Below, piece after piece: positions 46,473 through 59,069 of a DNA stretch of 64,000 bases. The position numbers and the translations under genes were made by a program. Numbering within the stretch: the first letter of the stretch is position 1; each line of letters opens with the position of its first letter. Below the pieces are notes generated by a model. The model was given only the letters and a program-made list of their open reading frames with translations, made no database searches and was not told the DNA's origin. The stretch is from Synechococcus sp. Tobar12-5m-g (lineage in GTDB: Bacteria; Cyanobacteriota; Cyanobacteriia; PCC-6307; Cyanobiaceae), in contig NZ_JAGQBB010000002.1 of assembly GCF_024345415.1 (NCBI RefSeq), forward strand, positions 62,001-126,000, read 5' to 3'.

Positions 46473-47339
46473 ATGACCAGCGCTCCCACCCTCACCGCTC
46501 CCCAGCCGGCGGCGCCCAGCGCCGAGCGCTCCGCCATGGCCGATCTGAGCCAGGAGACCCTAGCCCTGACCAAGCGGTTGTTCCTGCAGCTGGCTCGGCG
46601 GCCCTCCACCCTGGTGGCGGGGGTCTTGCAGCCCTTGATCTGGCTGGTGCTGTTCGGGGCGTTGTTCGCCAAGGCCCCGGAGGGCCTGCTGCCGGGTGGG
46701 ATGAGCTACGGCCGCTTCCTGGGCGCTGGGGTGATCGTGTTCACGGCCTTCAGCGCAGCCCTCAATGCCGGGCTGCCGGTGATGTTTGACCGGGAGTTCG
46801 GTTTCCTGAACCGGTTGCTGGTGGCTCCCTTGCGCTCGCGAAGCTCGATCGTGATCGCCTCGGTGCTGTACATCACCAGCCTCAGCCTGGTCCAGAGCAT
46901 CGCGATCATGGGCACAGCGGCGCTGCTGGGCTACGGCTGGCCGGGGGCCTACGGCCTGGTGCTGGTGCTAGTGACCCTGCTGTTGCTGGTGTTCGCCGTG
47001 ACCGGCCTCAGCCTGGGACTGGCCTTTGCCCTGCCCGGGCACATCGAGCTGATCGCGGTCATTTTCGTGGTCAACCTGCCGCTGCTGTTCGCCAGCACCG
47101 CATTGGCACCGATTTCCTTCATGCCCACCTGGTTGGGCTGGCTTGCGGCCCTGAATCCCCTTACGTTCGCCATAGAACCGATCCGCGCCGCCTACGCCGG
47201 CCACCTGTCGCTCACCGAGGTGGTCCTGGAAGCTCCCTACGGGGATCTCACCGGTGCCCAGTGTCTGCTGGTGCTGGCCCTGCTGGCCGTCGGTTTGTTC
47301 CTCCTGATCCGGCCCCTCCTGGATCGCAAACTAAGTTGA
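46473..47339 (+). CDS. ABC-2 type transporter permease
   Basis: A ~288-aa membrane protein with six hydrophobic helices and a polar N-terminal ~45 residues. The ABC-2 signature region NPLTFAIEPIRAAYAG follows the fifth helix, and PLIWLVLFGALF and MFDREFGFLNRLLVAP are typical of DrrB-like permeases. It partners the ATPase directly upstream. Start ATG 46473 is chosen; a longer frame from 46401 overlaps the ATPase gene without conservation. Confidence 0.9.
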   Translation: MTSAPTLTAPQPAAPSAERSAMADLSQETLALTKRLFLQLARRPSTLVAGVLQPLIWLVLFGALFAKAPEGLLPGGMSYGRFLGAGVIVFTAFSAALNAGLPVMFDREFGFLNRLLVAPLRSRSSIVIASVLYITSLSLVQSIAIMGTAALLGYGWPGAYGLVLVLVTLLLLVFAVTGLSLGLAFALPGHIELIAVIFVVNLPLLFASTALAPISFMPTWLGWLAALNPLTFAIEPIRAAYAGHLSLTEVVLEAPYGDLTGAQCLLVLALLAVGLFLLIRPLLDRKLS

Positions 47340-47347
47340 GTTCCACC

Positions 47348-47839
47348 GTGTCTCTCTCCTTTCCGGATCCGTTCTCGCCGTCCCCCCTGGCGGCCCCCTG
47401 GCTGGATCATCCAGGCAGCAGCCGGCAGGAACTTCTTGCGGCACTGCAGCGCCAGGACGACCCCGCCGTCGCCAGCCTTTCGGCCCGCTGGGCCCATCGC
47501 CATGGGGTGGAGTCGCTGCAACGGCTGATCCAGCAGCTGGAGGTGGACTCCGGGACAGCAGCGGCAGACACCGGTCCGGCGTCGATCAGCGTCGAAACCC
47601 CGGCCCAGCGGCCCGCCCGTCGGTTCCAGCCGATCCGCCGCCTGAAGAGCCTGGTGCGCGACTGCATTGATGAGGTGGCCAGCACCTTCCAGGAGGACAC
47701 CGACGACCCCGCGGTTAAATCGCAGGAGGCCGCACCCCAGCCCTTGTCCCTGGCCCGGCCACCGATCCATCCCGACCTGGCGGACCTCCGGTCCTGGTTG
47801 CCCGATCACCGCGACGACCAGCATCGCCGCGCCTCCTGA
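47348..47839 (+). CDS. Hypothetical protein (163 aa)
   Basis: A soluble protein with a helical region DHPGSSRQELLAALQRQDDPAVASLSARWAHRHG followed by LQRLIQQLE, then a charged segment FQPIRRLKSLVRDCIDEVAS and a disordered acidic/proline tail. No family recognised. It starts at GTG 47348 (or TTG 47336 overlapping the permease stop) and continues the ctaA-ctaB-exporter run, ending 31 bp before nanE. Confidence 0.6.
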   Translation: MSLSFPDPFSPSPLAAPWLDHPGSSRQELLAALQRQDDPAVASLSARWAHRHGVESLQRLIQQLEVDSGTAAADTGPASISVETPAQRPARRFQPIRRLKSLVRDCIDEVASTFQEDTDDPAVKSQEAAPQPLSLARPPIHPDLADLRSWLPDHRDDQHRRAS

Positions 47840-47870
47840 GCGCGCTTCGCTTCCCCTGCCCTTCTGGTCC

Positions 47871-48581
47871 GTGCCCCGTCCTCCCCTTGCTCCACGGCTC
47901 AGCCGCGCCGCCCTGCGGGGGGGGCTGATCGTGTCGGTGCAGGCACCGGAAGGCTCACCGATGCGCCACCCCGACGTGATCGCGGCGATGGCGGCAGCCA
48001 GCCTGGCCCGGGGGGCGATCGGCGTGCGGCTGGAGAGCCCCGAGCACATCGGAGCGGTGCGGCGCCGCTGCCCCCAGGCCCTGATCGTCGGGCTGTGGAA
48101 GCGCACGTTCAGCGACAGCGCCGTCTACATCACGCCGGGCTGGGGGGAGATCCAGGCCGTCTGGGCGGCGGGAGCGGATGTGGTGGCGATCGACGCCACC
48201 GGGCGTATCCGGCCGGGTGGGCAGGACCTCGCCCTGCTGATCGAGCGCGCACATACCGACCTGGGAGCCCCCCTGATGGCGGATGTGGACACCTTGGCCA
48301 ACGGCCTGCGGGCCGGGGCCCTGGGTTGCGACTGGGTGGGGACCACCCTGCACGGCTACACGGACGAAACGGCCTCCAGCAGCCCCCCGGCCTGGGACCT
48401 GCTGGAGCCCCTGCGCTCCGGCCTCCCGGCGGAGGTGGCCCTGATCTGCGAAGGCGGAATCGCCAACGCCGGCGACGCCTGTCGGGCCCACCGGCTCGGG
48501 GCAGACGCGGTGGTGGTGGGCACCGCCATTACCGGTGTGGACCTGCAGGTGGCCGCCTACGTCAGGGCGTTGGGGAGCTGA
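47871..48581 (+). CDS. nanE: Putative N-acetylmannosamine-6-phosphate 2-epimerase
   Basis: A 236-aa TIM-barrel protein of the NanE family, which interconverts ManNAc-6-P and GlcNAc-6-P. Typical segments are GGLIVSVQAPEGSPM, GLWKRTFSDSAVYITP (catalytic lysine region), DVVAIDATGRIRP, ADVDTLANGLRAGALGCDWVGTTLHGYT and CEGGIANAGDA. No other sialic-acid genes are nearby, so its role may lie in amino-sugar recycling. Start is GTG 47871. It converges on groEL2 with a 10-bp gap. Confidence 0.9.
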   Translation: MPRPPLAPRLSRAALRGGLIVSVQAPEGSPMRHPDVIAAMAAASLARGAIGVRLESPEHIGAVRRRCPQALIVGLWKRTFSDSAVYITPGWGEIQAVWAAGADVVAIDATGRIRPGGQDLALLIERAHTDLGAPLMADVDTLANGLRAGALGCDWVGTTLHGYTDETASSSPPAWDLLEPLRSGLPAEVALICEGGIANAGDACRAHRLGADAVVVGTAITGVDLQVAAYVRALGS

Positions 48582-48591
48582 GCGAGGCCGC

Positions 48592-50400
<1,809 letters not shown>

Positions 50401-50406
50401 CTAGGC

Positions 50407-50643
50407 ATGGAGGAGTTGATCACCCCCAACCTGGCCGGCGCCTTAGGCGATGTGGCCGCCGATCCGGCGGCTGGCCCCAGCGTGATGGCCTTCGTGATCA
50501 TCACCGGCCTGGGCCTGGCGATGGCGGTGGTGTACGTGCCGATCCGGCTGTTCCTGACCCTGACGGCCCGCAGCCGCCGACTCAAGCTCCTGCAGCGTAT
50601 CCGCCGCCTGCGGGAAGAGTTGGGCCAGCCGATCGAGGGCTGA
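50407..50643 (+). CDS. Small membrane protein, unknown function (78 aa)
   Basis: Residues ~25-50 (VMAFVIITGLGLAMAVVYVPIRLFLTL) form one membrane helix, followed by a strongly basic C-terminal helix RSRRLKLLQRIRRLREELGQP. An upstream purine-poor 135-bp spacer separates it from the divergent groEL2. No function known; it resembles small conserved picocyanobacterial membrane proteins. It converges on fabG. Confidence 0.65.
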   Translation: MEELITPNLAGALGDVAADPAAGPSVMAFVIITGLGLAMAVVYVPIRLFLTLTARSRRLKLLQRIRRLREELGQPIEG

Positions 50644-50659
50644 GCGTTGCCGGAGAGCT

Positions 50660-52626
<1,967 letters not shown>

Positions 52627-52683
52627 CCAGCGGAGCCGTTGGGGAATTGGCGCTGATGGAGGTGCCGTGGATGCAGGTGCCGC

Positions 52684-53544
52684 CTATGCAAGCCCCAGGG
52701 CCTGCATCACCGCCGCGACGCTGAGCCGATCGAGGGAGTCGGCGGAGCCGATACCTTGTACCCCCTCACGGAGCGGCAGGCTGTCGCCGCTGCGACCCAG
52801 GGCCACCAGGGGGGTGCCCGTCAGCAGGGCCAGCTCGGTGACCACGGGATCACTGCTGAGCACCACATCGGCGGCGGCCACCTGGGCGGCCTGCTGAACC
52901 GGGCTGCCGCCGCTGGCGCTGATCACCCGCAGATCGGCGAGGCGGGCCCGGATCGCCGCCGGCAGGGCCTGCCAGTGGGCGGCGGGCCAGTCGGCGCCGG
53001 TGCTGGCTGCCGCGGCGGGTGCCAGCAGCAGCACGGGGCCGCTGCCGGAGGGCAGCGCAGCGGCGGCGGCGGCAAGATCCGCCTGGGCCAGGCCGAGCCG
53101 GAAGGCGGCGGCATCGAGCGGCACCTCGATCGGGCTCAACCAGGCCTGCAACGCCTGGTTGGGCCAGCCAGCACCCGGGGAAGCGGTGGCTTCGGCGGTG
53201 AGCCGGATGGTGGCAGAGAAGCCGGTGCGGGCGATCCGGGTGGGGATGTGGGTGAGCGAGAGCAGCAGATCGAGCGGCCAGCCGGAGGCCAGGTTGATCG
53301 ACAACTGAAAGTCGGGCTCGCGAACGGCGCCGAGCAGGTTGGCCCACTCCGCCAGGCTGAGCCCCGGGGCAAAGCTGAAGGGCAGCACCTTCTCCACCGC
53401 CGGCACCAGCTTCCAGACCGCCGCAGCCTCCGCAGGGCAGGCCACCTGCACCTCGGCCCCGAGCTGGTCGGCGACGGCGGCAACGGCCGGGATGGTTTGG
53501 AGTTGGGTTGCGCTGCCGCCGGGAATCAAGAAAAGAACACGCAT
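52684..53544 (-). CDS. GT9-family glycosyltransferase (heptosyltransferase-like)
   Basis: A 286-aa GT-B protein of glycosyltransferase family 9. The N-terminus MRVLFLIPGGSATQLQTIPAVAAVADQLGAEV, FQLSINLASGWPLDLLLSLT and the C-terminal AAADVVLSSDPVVTELALLTGTPLVALG resemble ADP-heptose:LPS heptosyltransferases, though it is shorter than usual (~340) and picocyanobacterial LPS lacks heptose, so the sugar is unclear. It is divergent from ispD across 79 bp. Confidence 0.82.
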   Translation of the reverse strand: MRVLFLIPGGSATQLQTIPAVAAVADQLGAEVQVACPAEAAAVWKLVPAVEKVLPFSFAPGLSLAEWANLLGAVREPDFQLSINLASGWPLDLLLSLTHIPTRIARTGFSATIRLTAEATASPGAGWPNQALQAWLSPIEVPLDAAAFRLGLAQADLAAAAAALPSGSGPVLLLAPAAAASTGADWPAAHWQALPAAIRARLADLRVISASGGSPVQQAAQVAAADVVLSSDPVVTELALLTGTPLVALGRSGDSLPLREGVQGIGSADSLDRLSVAAVMQALGLA

Positions 53545-53623
53545 CTGGGCGGCGGCTGGCAGGCGTGGCGCGAGCTGATTGTATGGATCGGATCCGGTTT
53601 TGCCGCCTCAACGGGAGTCGCTT

Positions 53624-54421
53624 GTGCATTTGCTGATCGCCGCCGCCGGCAGCGGCCGCCGCATGGGCGGCGAGGGCAACAAGCTGCTGCTGCCGCTGGC
53701 CGGCCGCGCCGTGCTGGCCTGGACCCTGGAGGCGGCCCTGGCCTGCCCGTCGATCCGCTGGATCGGCGTGGTGGGCCAGCCGGTCGATCAGGACGCCGTG
53801 GAAGCCCTGATCACGGCCGCCGCCCCGGATCGGCCCGTCCGCTGGATCGTCGGCGGCGCCAGCCGCCAGGAGTCGGTGAGCAGGGGGCTGGCCGCCCTGC
53901 CGCCTGGCGCCAGCGGCGTCCTGGTCCATGACGGCGCCCGGTGCCTGGTGACCCCTGAGCTGATCGGCCGCTGCGCCGAGGCGGTGGAGCAAGGTGAGGC
54001 GGTGATCGCCGCCACGCCGGTGAGCGACACGATCAAGCGGGTGGATGGCCAGGCCATGGTCGCGGCCACTCTGGAGCGCTCCGAGCTCTGGGCCGCCCAG
54101 ACCCCCCAGGGATTCCCGGTGGAGGCGCTGCGCCAGGCCCATGGCCAGGCCCACCAGCAGGGCTGGTCGGTCACCGATGACGCCGCCCTGTTCGAGCGGC
54201 TCGGCTGGCCGGTGCGGGTGATCGCCGCGCCGGCCTCGAACATCAAGATCACCACACCGTTCGATCTGACCCTGGCGGCGGCCTTTCTGGCCGAGCGCGC
54301 CGCCAGGAGCTTGACGTGCCCAGACGATCCCCACCACGTCTCCAAAGGTTCTCCAAAATCCGCCCAAAACCCACTGAAAGCAATGGATCTGGGCGAGACA
54401 ATGGGGCATGAACATGCGTAA
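53624..54421 (+). CDS. ispD: 2-C-methyl-D-erythritol 4-phosphate cytidylyltransferase
   Basis: A 265-aa MEP-pathway enzyme joining MEP to CTP. It shows [16 protein letters not shown] (CTP loop), [48 protein letters not shown] and [11 protein letters not shown]. Start is GTG 53624. The family normally ends shortly after [21 protein letters not shown]; here ~33 unrelated residues follow (from [15 protein letters not shown] onward), reading into the inserted region. The original stop was therefore probably lost at the insertion junction; the core looks intact. Confidence 0.92.
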   Translation: MHLLIAAAGSGRRMGGEGNKLLLPLAGRAVLAWTLEAALACPSIRWIGVVGQPVDQDAVEALITAAAPDRPVRWIVGGASRQESVSRGLAALPPGASGVLVHDGARCLVTPELIGRCAEAVEQGEAVIAATPVSDTIKRVDGQAMVAATLERSELWAAQTPQGFPVEALRQAHGQAHQQGWSVTDDAALFERLGWPVRVIAAPASNIKITTPFDLTLAAAFLAERAARSLTCPDDPHHVSKGSPKSAQNPLKAMDLGETMGHEHA

Positions 54422-54479
54422 GTCCGAGACCTTCCGCGCCTCGACCCCGGGGTAGATCACCTTGACGCCGCCCTCGCCC

Positions 54480-55016
54480 TTCGACTTGCTGACGGGCAAC
54501 CAGCATCCCCACAACTGCCAAGCGGCCCTGGATGGAGACCGCTAGAAGATCGTGGGGATCGGCGTGAGCAACCAGCCGCTGGATGTGGAGCATCTGGAAC
54601 CGGTGCTGGAGCACACGATCGCCAACCCAGATCAGGCACCCCAGGCATTCATTGCCTATGCGGGCTGCTGGGGTGAGGACAACGCCATGTCCGCAGCCGA
54701 GCGGGGCGTGGATCCCCCCATTCCCTCCGGCCGAAGGAAGCACGGCCAGCCGCCGCCACCATCCAGCGCCCCGATCCCCAATAGAGCAAATAGGCGAAGA
54801 TTGGGTCGCAAGCAAGTTTCTCAGGAACAAAGGCTCGGCATCAGGCGCCTTCCCCTAGGCGGGCTGGAGAAGATGAACGAACAATGGATGGCTTGGTGCC
54901 TCACTGACAACATCAAAATGTTGCCCCTGTTCCGCAGATTGCCGACGGTTGCCTTAGGCGGAAGGCCTCCGCTGCCGGTGCGGGAGCCGATGATCCTCTG
55001 GGGTCAACGGGAGTGA
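54480..55016 (+). pseudogene. Decayed transposase, IS1182-like
   Basis: One reading frame carries transposase pieces: NQHPHNCQAALDGDR, an in-frame TAG (54543-54545), KIVGIGVSNQPLDVEHLEPVLE, AFIAYAGCWGEDNAMSAAERGV, SGRRKHGQPPPP, and after an apparent deletion GLEKMNEQWMAWCLTDNIKML. These match the conserved middle (YNAQAAVD, ADAGYWSE, GR.KHG) and C-terminus (GLEKV..EW.LIC..HNLLKL) of IS1182-family DDE transposases. The usual DAG reads YAG, so a catalytic acidic residue is lost. The N-terminal third is missing. No terminal inverted repeats were recognised. Confidence 0.78.
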
Positions 55017-55171
55017 GCTGCCCACCGCAGTGCTCATCGACTCAGCGAGTGCTGGTGCTCAGTTTTGGGAGGCGGTTCAGGAGACAAACTCCTAGGCTTA
55101 AAGTGCCTGGTGGAGGGAGCAAGGCTTACAAAGTATTTGTTCAGGAAGATCTCCAGACAGGGGTGAGGAGG

Positions 55172-56314
55172 ATGGAGACCGTATGGGTTCAAGATTCGAT
55201 CCTGCAGGTGACCAAAGCGGTGGCCTCGCGGGCGGCAGGGCTGCTGATTCGTGATCCTGCCGTTGATCCGCGCTGCCCCGACTCATCCGACCTCGACTTT
55301 GTCGTGCTAGCCGACATCGCTGAGATGCGATCCGAACGCCTGTCGCTGGTCACCGCTGGTGCCGGTCCGGTCTTGGCTGACCTGACCTGGTTACCCTGGG
55401 CCTGGGTGGTCAACCCCGAGGAGGCCGCAACGCGAGGCTGGGTGCCGCACCGGCTGCTCTCCTCAAATGTTGTTTGGGACGAGGGTCGAGAGATCGCCAC
55501 GTTGTGCGACGCGATTGCGCAACATATGGCCCGCCCCGAGATACAGAGCCGGCGTGTCTCAGTATTTCTCGACACCGGCTTCCAGGCTGTGCGCGAAATC
55601 GGCATCACCTGGGACTTCCCAGCGCTGGGGATGTTCTGGCTGCACATGGCTTATGCCGCATGTCTGGCCGCGCTCGCGGATGGTTTGCACATGTTGTGCC
55701 CGAACATCTTCACACGGCCGTTCGACCATCTCGACAGGGTGGAATTGAACGGTCACCCCGGCCTGCGCCTTCGCTGGATTGAGGCGCTGCGCCTGGACGA
55801 CGAACTCGAGCCGCTGGTCGAGCGGCTGCTTCGCTGTCACGCGCTGATGTCCAGTCGATTCCCCGAACCATGCTGGCCCGCCTCCATTAGAGAAGGGGTG
55901 CGCTTTGAGTACCGTTACTGGGTGTCGCACCAGGAGTTGGCTTGGCGGATTCGCACGGCCCGTGAACTCGCCTTGCGTGGTGACTGCGCTGCAGCGGTTT
56001 TCCACCTGCGCTTTTGCGCCTATGCGGTGGCTCGGCTGCCGGTGGTGCATGAGCGGGCCCTGGAAGGCATCAGTGGGTCCTTTCTGCGGCCTGAGAAAGC
56101 CATGCTGCCTGATCTGAAGCGCCTGGCGCCCGAGATCATCGACGACCTCAGCCTGATGCTCGCCGGCCCAGGAGCGCTGCTGGCGAGTAACGTAAAAATA
56201 AGCATAGATAATCTGCTTGAATTCCGTGATAATGTCTGCGCGAGCCTTATTGCTCAGGGGATACCGATCGCGCCGTTGAAGACCTGGGCTCCCTATCAAG
56301 TCGTCATGCCCTGA
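55172..56314 (+). CDS. Nucleotidyltransferase-like protein, first gene of the island operon
   Basis: About 380 aa, not a known family to me. Residues ~1-90 look like a divergent pol-beta-type nucleotidyltransferase: a helix, a strand AAGLLIRDPAVDP where GS normally stands, then SSDLDFVVL with the DxD pair D40/D42, and a possible third acid D70 in LADLTWLPW. The remaining ~290 residues are mostly helical (REIGITWDFPALGMFWLHMAYAACLA). ATG 55172 is preceded by GAGG; in-frame GTG codons at 55103 and 55013 would lengthen it into the transposase relic. An AT-rich stretch near 56200 is unlike the host DNA. The next gene follows by 18 bp. Confidence 0.7.
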   Translation: METVWVQDSILQVTKAVASRAAGLLIRDPAVDPRCPDSSDLDFVVLADIAEMRSERLSLVTAGAGPVLADLTWLPWAWVVNPEEAATRGWVPHRLLSSNVVWDEGREIATLCDAIAQHMARPEIQSRRVSVFLDTGFQAVREIGITWDFPALGMFWLHMAYAACLAALADGLHMLCPNIFTRPFDHLDRVELNGHPGLRLRWIEALRLDDELEPLVERLLRCHALMSSRFPEPCWPASIREGVRFEYRYWVSHQELAWRIRTARELALRGDCAAAVFHLRFCAYAVARLPVVHERALEGISGSFLRPEKAMLPDLKRLAPEIIDDLSLMLAGPGALLASNVKISIDNLLEFRDNVCASLIAQGIPIAPLKTWAPYQVVMP

Positions 56315-56332
56315 TCCACAAGAGGAAACTCC

Positions 56333-57937
56333 ATGTCAAATCTGAGCGAAGTCTGCACCCTCTGTAAAGCCGAGATTAACAGCGCGTTTACAAACCCGCG
56401 CCCCCCTGCAGTCAACATCGGCCCAAACCAGCATGTTTCTGGTCCTTGTTTCGTGGCTGACGAAATTGTCTTTACCGGCACCAGCCGCTTGATCTTCGAC
56501 ATCAACCTCGAGAGAGACGAGTATGCCGTGATTTGCCGCAAGTTGACGATCAGCGGCGGCGGCAAGCCCGGCAACCTCAACCCCTGCAACCCTGGCGATC
56601 CTGGCACGCGTTACAACACCAACGTCATCACTTGGGACCTCCGCCTGAAGTCCGCCGCCGCCGGCCCGGACGTCAATCCGCCCGCTGCGGCGGCCAGCGG
56701 CAACGACGACGGAATGCCCGGCAAGAATGGAATCCCTGGCAATCCCGGCAAACCCGGAGTGGACCTGCGCATCGGTGGAGAGAAAGAGAAGCGGCCGATC
56801 AAGCTGGTCATCGTTGCGCTCCAGGTTGAGGTGATCAACGGCGGCAACCTCGTGATCGATTGGGCTGGCCAGGACGGCGGTGATGGCGGCAAGGGCCAGA
56901 ACGGGGGCAAAGGCAACAAGGGCACGAAGGGCAACGATGGCGAGGATGAAAGCTGGCCCAGCAGCGGCTGCGACATCGGCACCGGCACCGGCGGCGAAGG
57001 CGGCCCGGGTGGCGCCGGCGGTGAAGGTGGCCCCGGCGGCAAAGGCGGGGACTCGGGTCAGCTGGTGATCGTCAGTCTGCCCGCCCTGATGGCATCGACT
57101 GGTGTCTTCAACGACCCGTCCCGGATCACGCTCGTCACCCAGTCCTACGGCGGCAAGGGCGGTCCCGGCGGGCGCGGCGGCGATGGTGGCCCCGGCGGCA
57201 ACCCAGGCAAGGCTACTAGCGAATGCGGCGTCGGCCAGCCGGGCATCAAGGGCACTTCCTTCGTGGCGCTGGCCGCGAGCCAGGGCGCGGCCGGCAACCC
57301 CGGTGCTGCTCTGACGACGCAGTTCGAAGTCATCAAGGCGGAGTGTGCCACTTCGCTGCCCGCGCCGCTGATCTTCGATAGCAGCAATGTGCTGCCGCGC
57401 GACATCCGACGCTGCTTCTCGGGTGCGGCCACCGACACCATCACCCTGACCGGCAGCTATCTGGACCAGGTCGTTGCGGTCGGTTCGAACCTCACCGGAG
57501 TGACCGCGACCATCAAGCCGGCGAGCAACGACACCCAACTGGTGCTCGAGGTCACCGCGGCGGCCAACTCCGGCTCGGGCCTCGGCGACCTGGTCTTCAC
57601 TTACCTCTTCCCGGGCGCATCCGCGACTCAGAAGCTTTCTGGAGCCATTAGGATTGGAGTGTGTACCCTCACCGGCGTCTCAACGTCCAGCGGCGCCCAG
57701 GGCACCACGGTCCCCAACTTCACGGTCACCGGAACGTCCTTTGACGTCAGTGCGGCGTCGCACGACATCGTGGTCAGTGGCAACGGCGTGAATGCGGTGA
57801 ATGTCCAGGTTGTGGACGAGCAGACCATGAAGTGCGATCTCGTCATCGAGAACAACGCCACCAAGACCCAACGTTCGGTGACGGTGAAGGCCGGGACATG
57901 CCAGCACACCCTGCCGAACGTCTTCACGGTGACCTGA
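56333..57937 (+). CDS. Collagen-like Gly-rich protein with C-terminal Ig/TIG-like domains
   Basis: A 534-aa protein with no visible signal peptide (MSNLSEVCTLCKAEINSAF). Residues 30-110 are beta-rich with four cysteines. Gly-X-X tracts follow at 127-142, 180-203, 220-241 and 273-305, alternating with short hydrophobic strands (KLVIVALQVEVINGGNLVIDW; GQLVIVSLPALM). Two C-terminal domains (~345-440 and ~443-534) show IPT/TIG-like Ig patterns (TITLTGSYL; TLTGVSTSSGAQGTTVPNFTVTGTSFD). A strong AGAGGA ribosome site precedes ATG 56333. Role unknown; a structural or adhesive product, or a carrier for the enzymes beside it, is possible. Confidence 0.75.
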   Translation: MSNLSEVCTLCKAEINSAFTNPRPPAVNIGPNQHVSGPCFVADEIVFTGTSRLIFDINLERDEYAVICRKLTISGGGKPGNLNPCNPGDPGTRYNTNVITWDLRLKSAAAGPDVNPPAAAASGNDDGMPGKNGIPGNPGKPGVDLRIGGEKEKRPIKLVIVALQVEVINGGNLVIDWAGQDGGDGGKGQNGGKGNKGTKGNDGEDESWPSSGCDIGTGTGGEGGPGGAGGEGGPGGKGGDSGQLVIVSLPALMASTGVFNDPSRITLVTQSYGGKGGPGGRGGDGGPGGNPGKATSECGVGQPGIKGTSFVALAASQGAAGNPGAALTTQFEVIKAECATSLPAPLIFDSSNVLPRDIRRCFSGAATDTITLTGSYLDQVVAVGSNLTGVTATIKPASNDTQLVLEVTAAANSGSGLGDLVFTYLFPGASATQKLSGAIRIGVCTLTGVSTSSGAQGTTVPNFTVTGTSFDVSAASHDIVVSGNGVNAVNVQVVDEQTMKCDLVIENNATKTQRSVTVKAGTCQHTLPNVFTVT

Positions 57938-57968
57938 GCAGGCCTGGCCGCCCCCGGAGGATCCTGCC

Positions 57969-59063
57969 GTGATCGCAGGGAGCGAGGCCGCCGCCGTGCG
58001 TTCGATCGAGCGCGCGGCGGCCTACCTGCTAGCGCAGGCCGTAGGCCACTTTGCCGAGGCGGCGCACGAGATGAACTTCTTGCACCGTGCTGGCTTCACG
58101 GGCCTGGCCGAGCGGCAGTCTGGCGACCTGTTCGCCCGCGCCACGCTGGCCCACCTTTTCCTGGACATTGCCGGCGCGCTGCCTCAAGCGTCCTTTGCAC
58201 AGGAGTTCCAGGCCATCGCACGGCACGAGGCCGACGCGCTGGCCGCACGCAGGCTGGCCCATCGCCGCGGCGGCTGGAGCTACTTTCCCGGGCTGCCCGA
58301 GTTGCCGCCCGACGCCGACAGCCTGGCCGCCGTGCTCTCGCTGTTCGTGCGCATTGCCCCTGAGCTGACCCCCCTTTGCGAAGGTGCTGTCGATGCGGTC
58401 ATTGCCGGCACGCACCCCGACGGTTCCTTCGAAACCTTGATCGTCGCACCCGAAGATGACGGCCGCGAACGCATGCTCTGGGGCATCCGCCATTGCTGGG
58501 GCAGCGGCAGAGACGTGGACGTGGTCGCGCACTTCTGTCATGCGCTCTGGCTTTGGGCGCCCGAGCGCCACATTGAGCGGGCACGCCAGGGTGCACGCTA
58601 TCTGCTTGATCAGCAGCGGCCAGACGGCTCCTGGCAGGCCACCTGGTACGTCGGTCCGGCCTATGGCACAGCACTCGCCCTGAGGTTGCTGCGCGAGACC
58701 GGCCTTGGCGTCACTGCCTCAGAACGGGCCGTGAGATTCTTGCTCGCCAGCCAGCAGACCGATGGTTGCTGGAGCGTGGGCCCTTCGGGCTCTCTGCAGA
58801 CAGCGCTGAGCCTGCTTGCTCTCGGCGAAGCCGACATTGACCTTACCCATGGGGCGATGCGGCGTGGATGCGAGGCCCTGGTGACACGCCAGCTCGCCGA
58901 CGGCAGCTGGCAGGCTTCGCCCTGGATCCGAATGGAGATCGGCCGCGCCACCGGCAGAACTCTTGCCATCGCTACTTATAAAAGTGTGACCGTGACAACT
59001 GGCTTCTGCCTGCGAGCCATCGCCTTTGCTCAAGCACGGATGAATTCAGCTCTCAGCCAGTAG
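57969..59063 (+). CDS. Short alpha/alpha-toroid protein, squalene/terpene cyclase-like
   Basis: A 364-aa helical-repeat protein with the QW-type motifs of prenyltransferase/squalene cyclase repeats: QRPDGSW (216-222), QQTDGCW (262-268), QLADGSW (308-314), plus GGWSY (101-105) and HPDGSF (149-154). PPDADS (113-118) sits where class II cyclases have DxDD, and RDVDVVAH (181-188) is another acidic motif. At half the length of squalene-hopene cyclase it may be a small terpenoid cyclase-like enzyme or a binding protein. GTG 57969 has GGAGG 8 bases upstream and lies 31 bp after the collagen-like gene. Confidence 0.75.
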   Translation: MIAGSEAAAVRSIERAAAYLLAQAVGHFAEAAHEMNFLHRAGFTGLAERQSGDLFARATLAHLFLDIAGALPQASFAQEFQAIARHEADALAARRLAHRRGGWSYFPGLPELPPDADSLAAVLSLFVRIAPELTPLCEGAVDAVIAGTHPDGSFETLIVAPEDDGRERMLWGIRHCWGSGRDVDVVAHFCHALWLWAPERHIERARQGARYLLDQQRPDGSWQATWYVGPAYGTALALRLLRETGLGVTASERAVRFLLASQQTDGCWSVGPSGSLQTALSLLALGEADIDLTHGAMRRGCEALVTRQLADGSWQASPWIRMEIGRATGRTLAIATYKSVTVTTGFCLRAIAFAQARMNSALSQ

Positions 59064-59069
59064 AGTAGT

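Noticed and set aside
54249-54830. Minus-strand 193-codon frame over the ispD end and transposase relic
   Set aside because: The plus strand carries clear IspD and transposase residues; the minus-strand translation has no motif.
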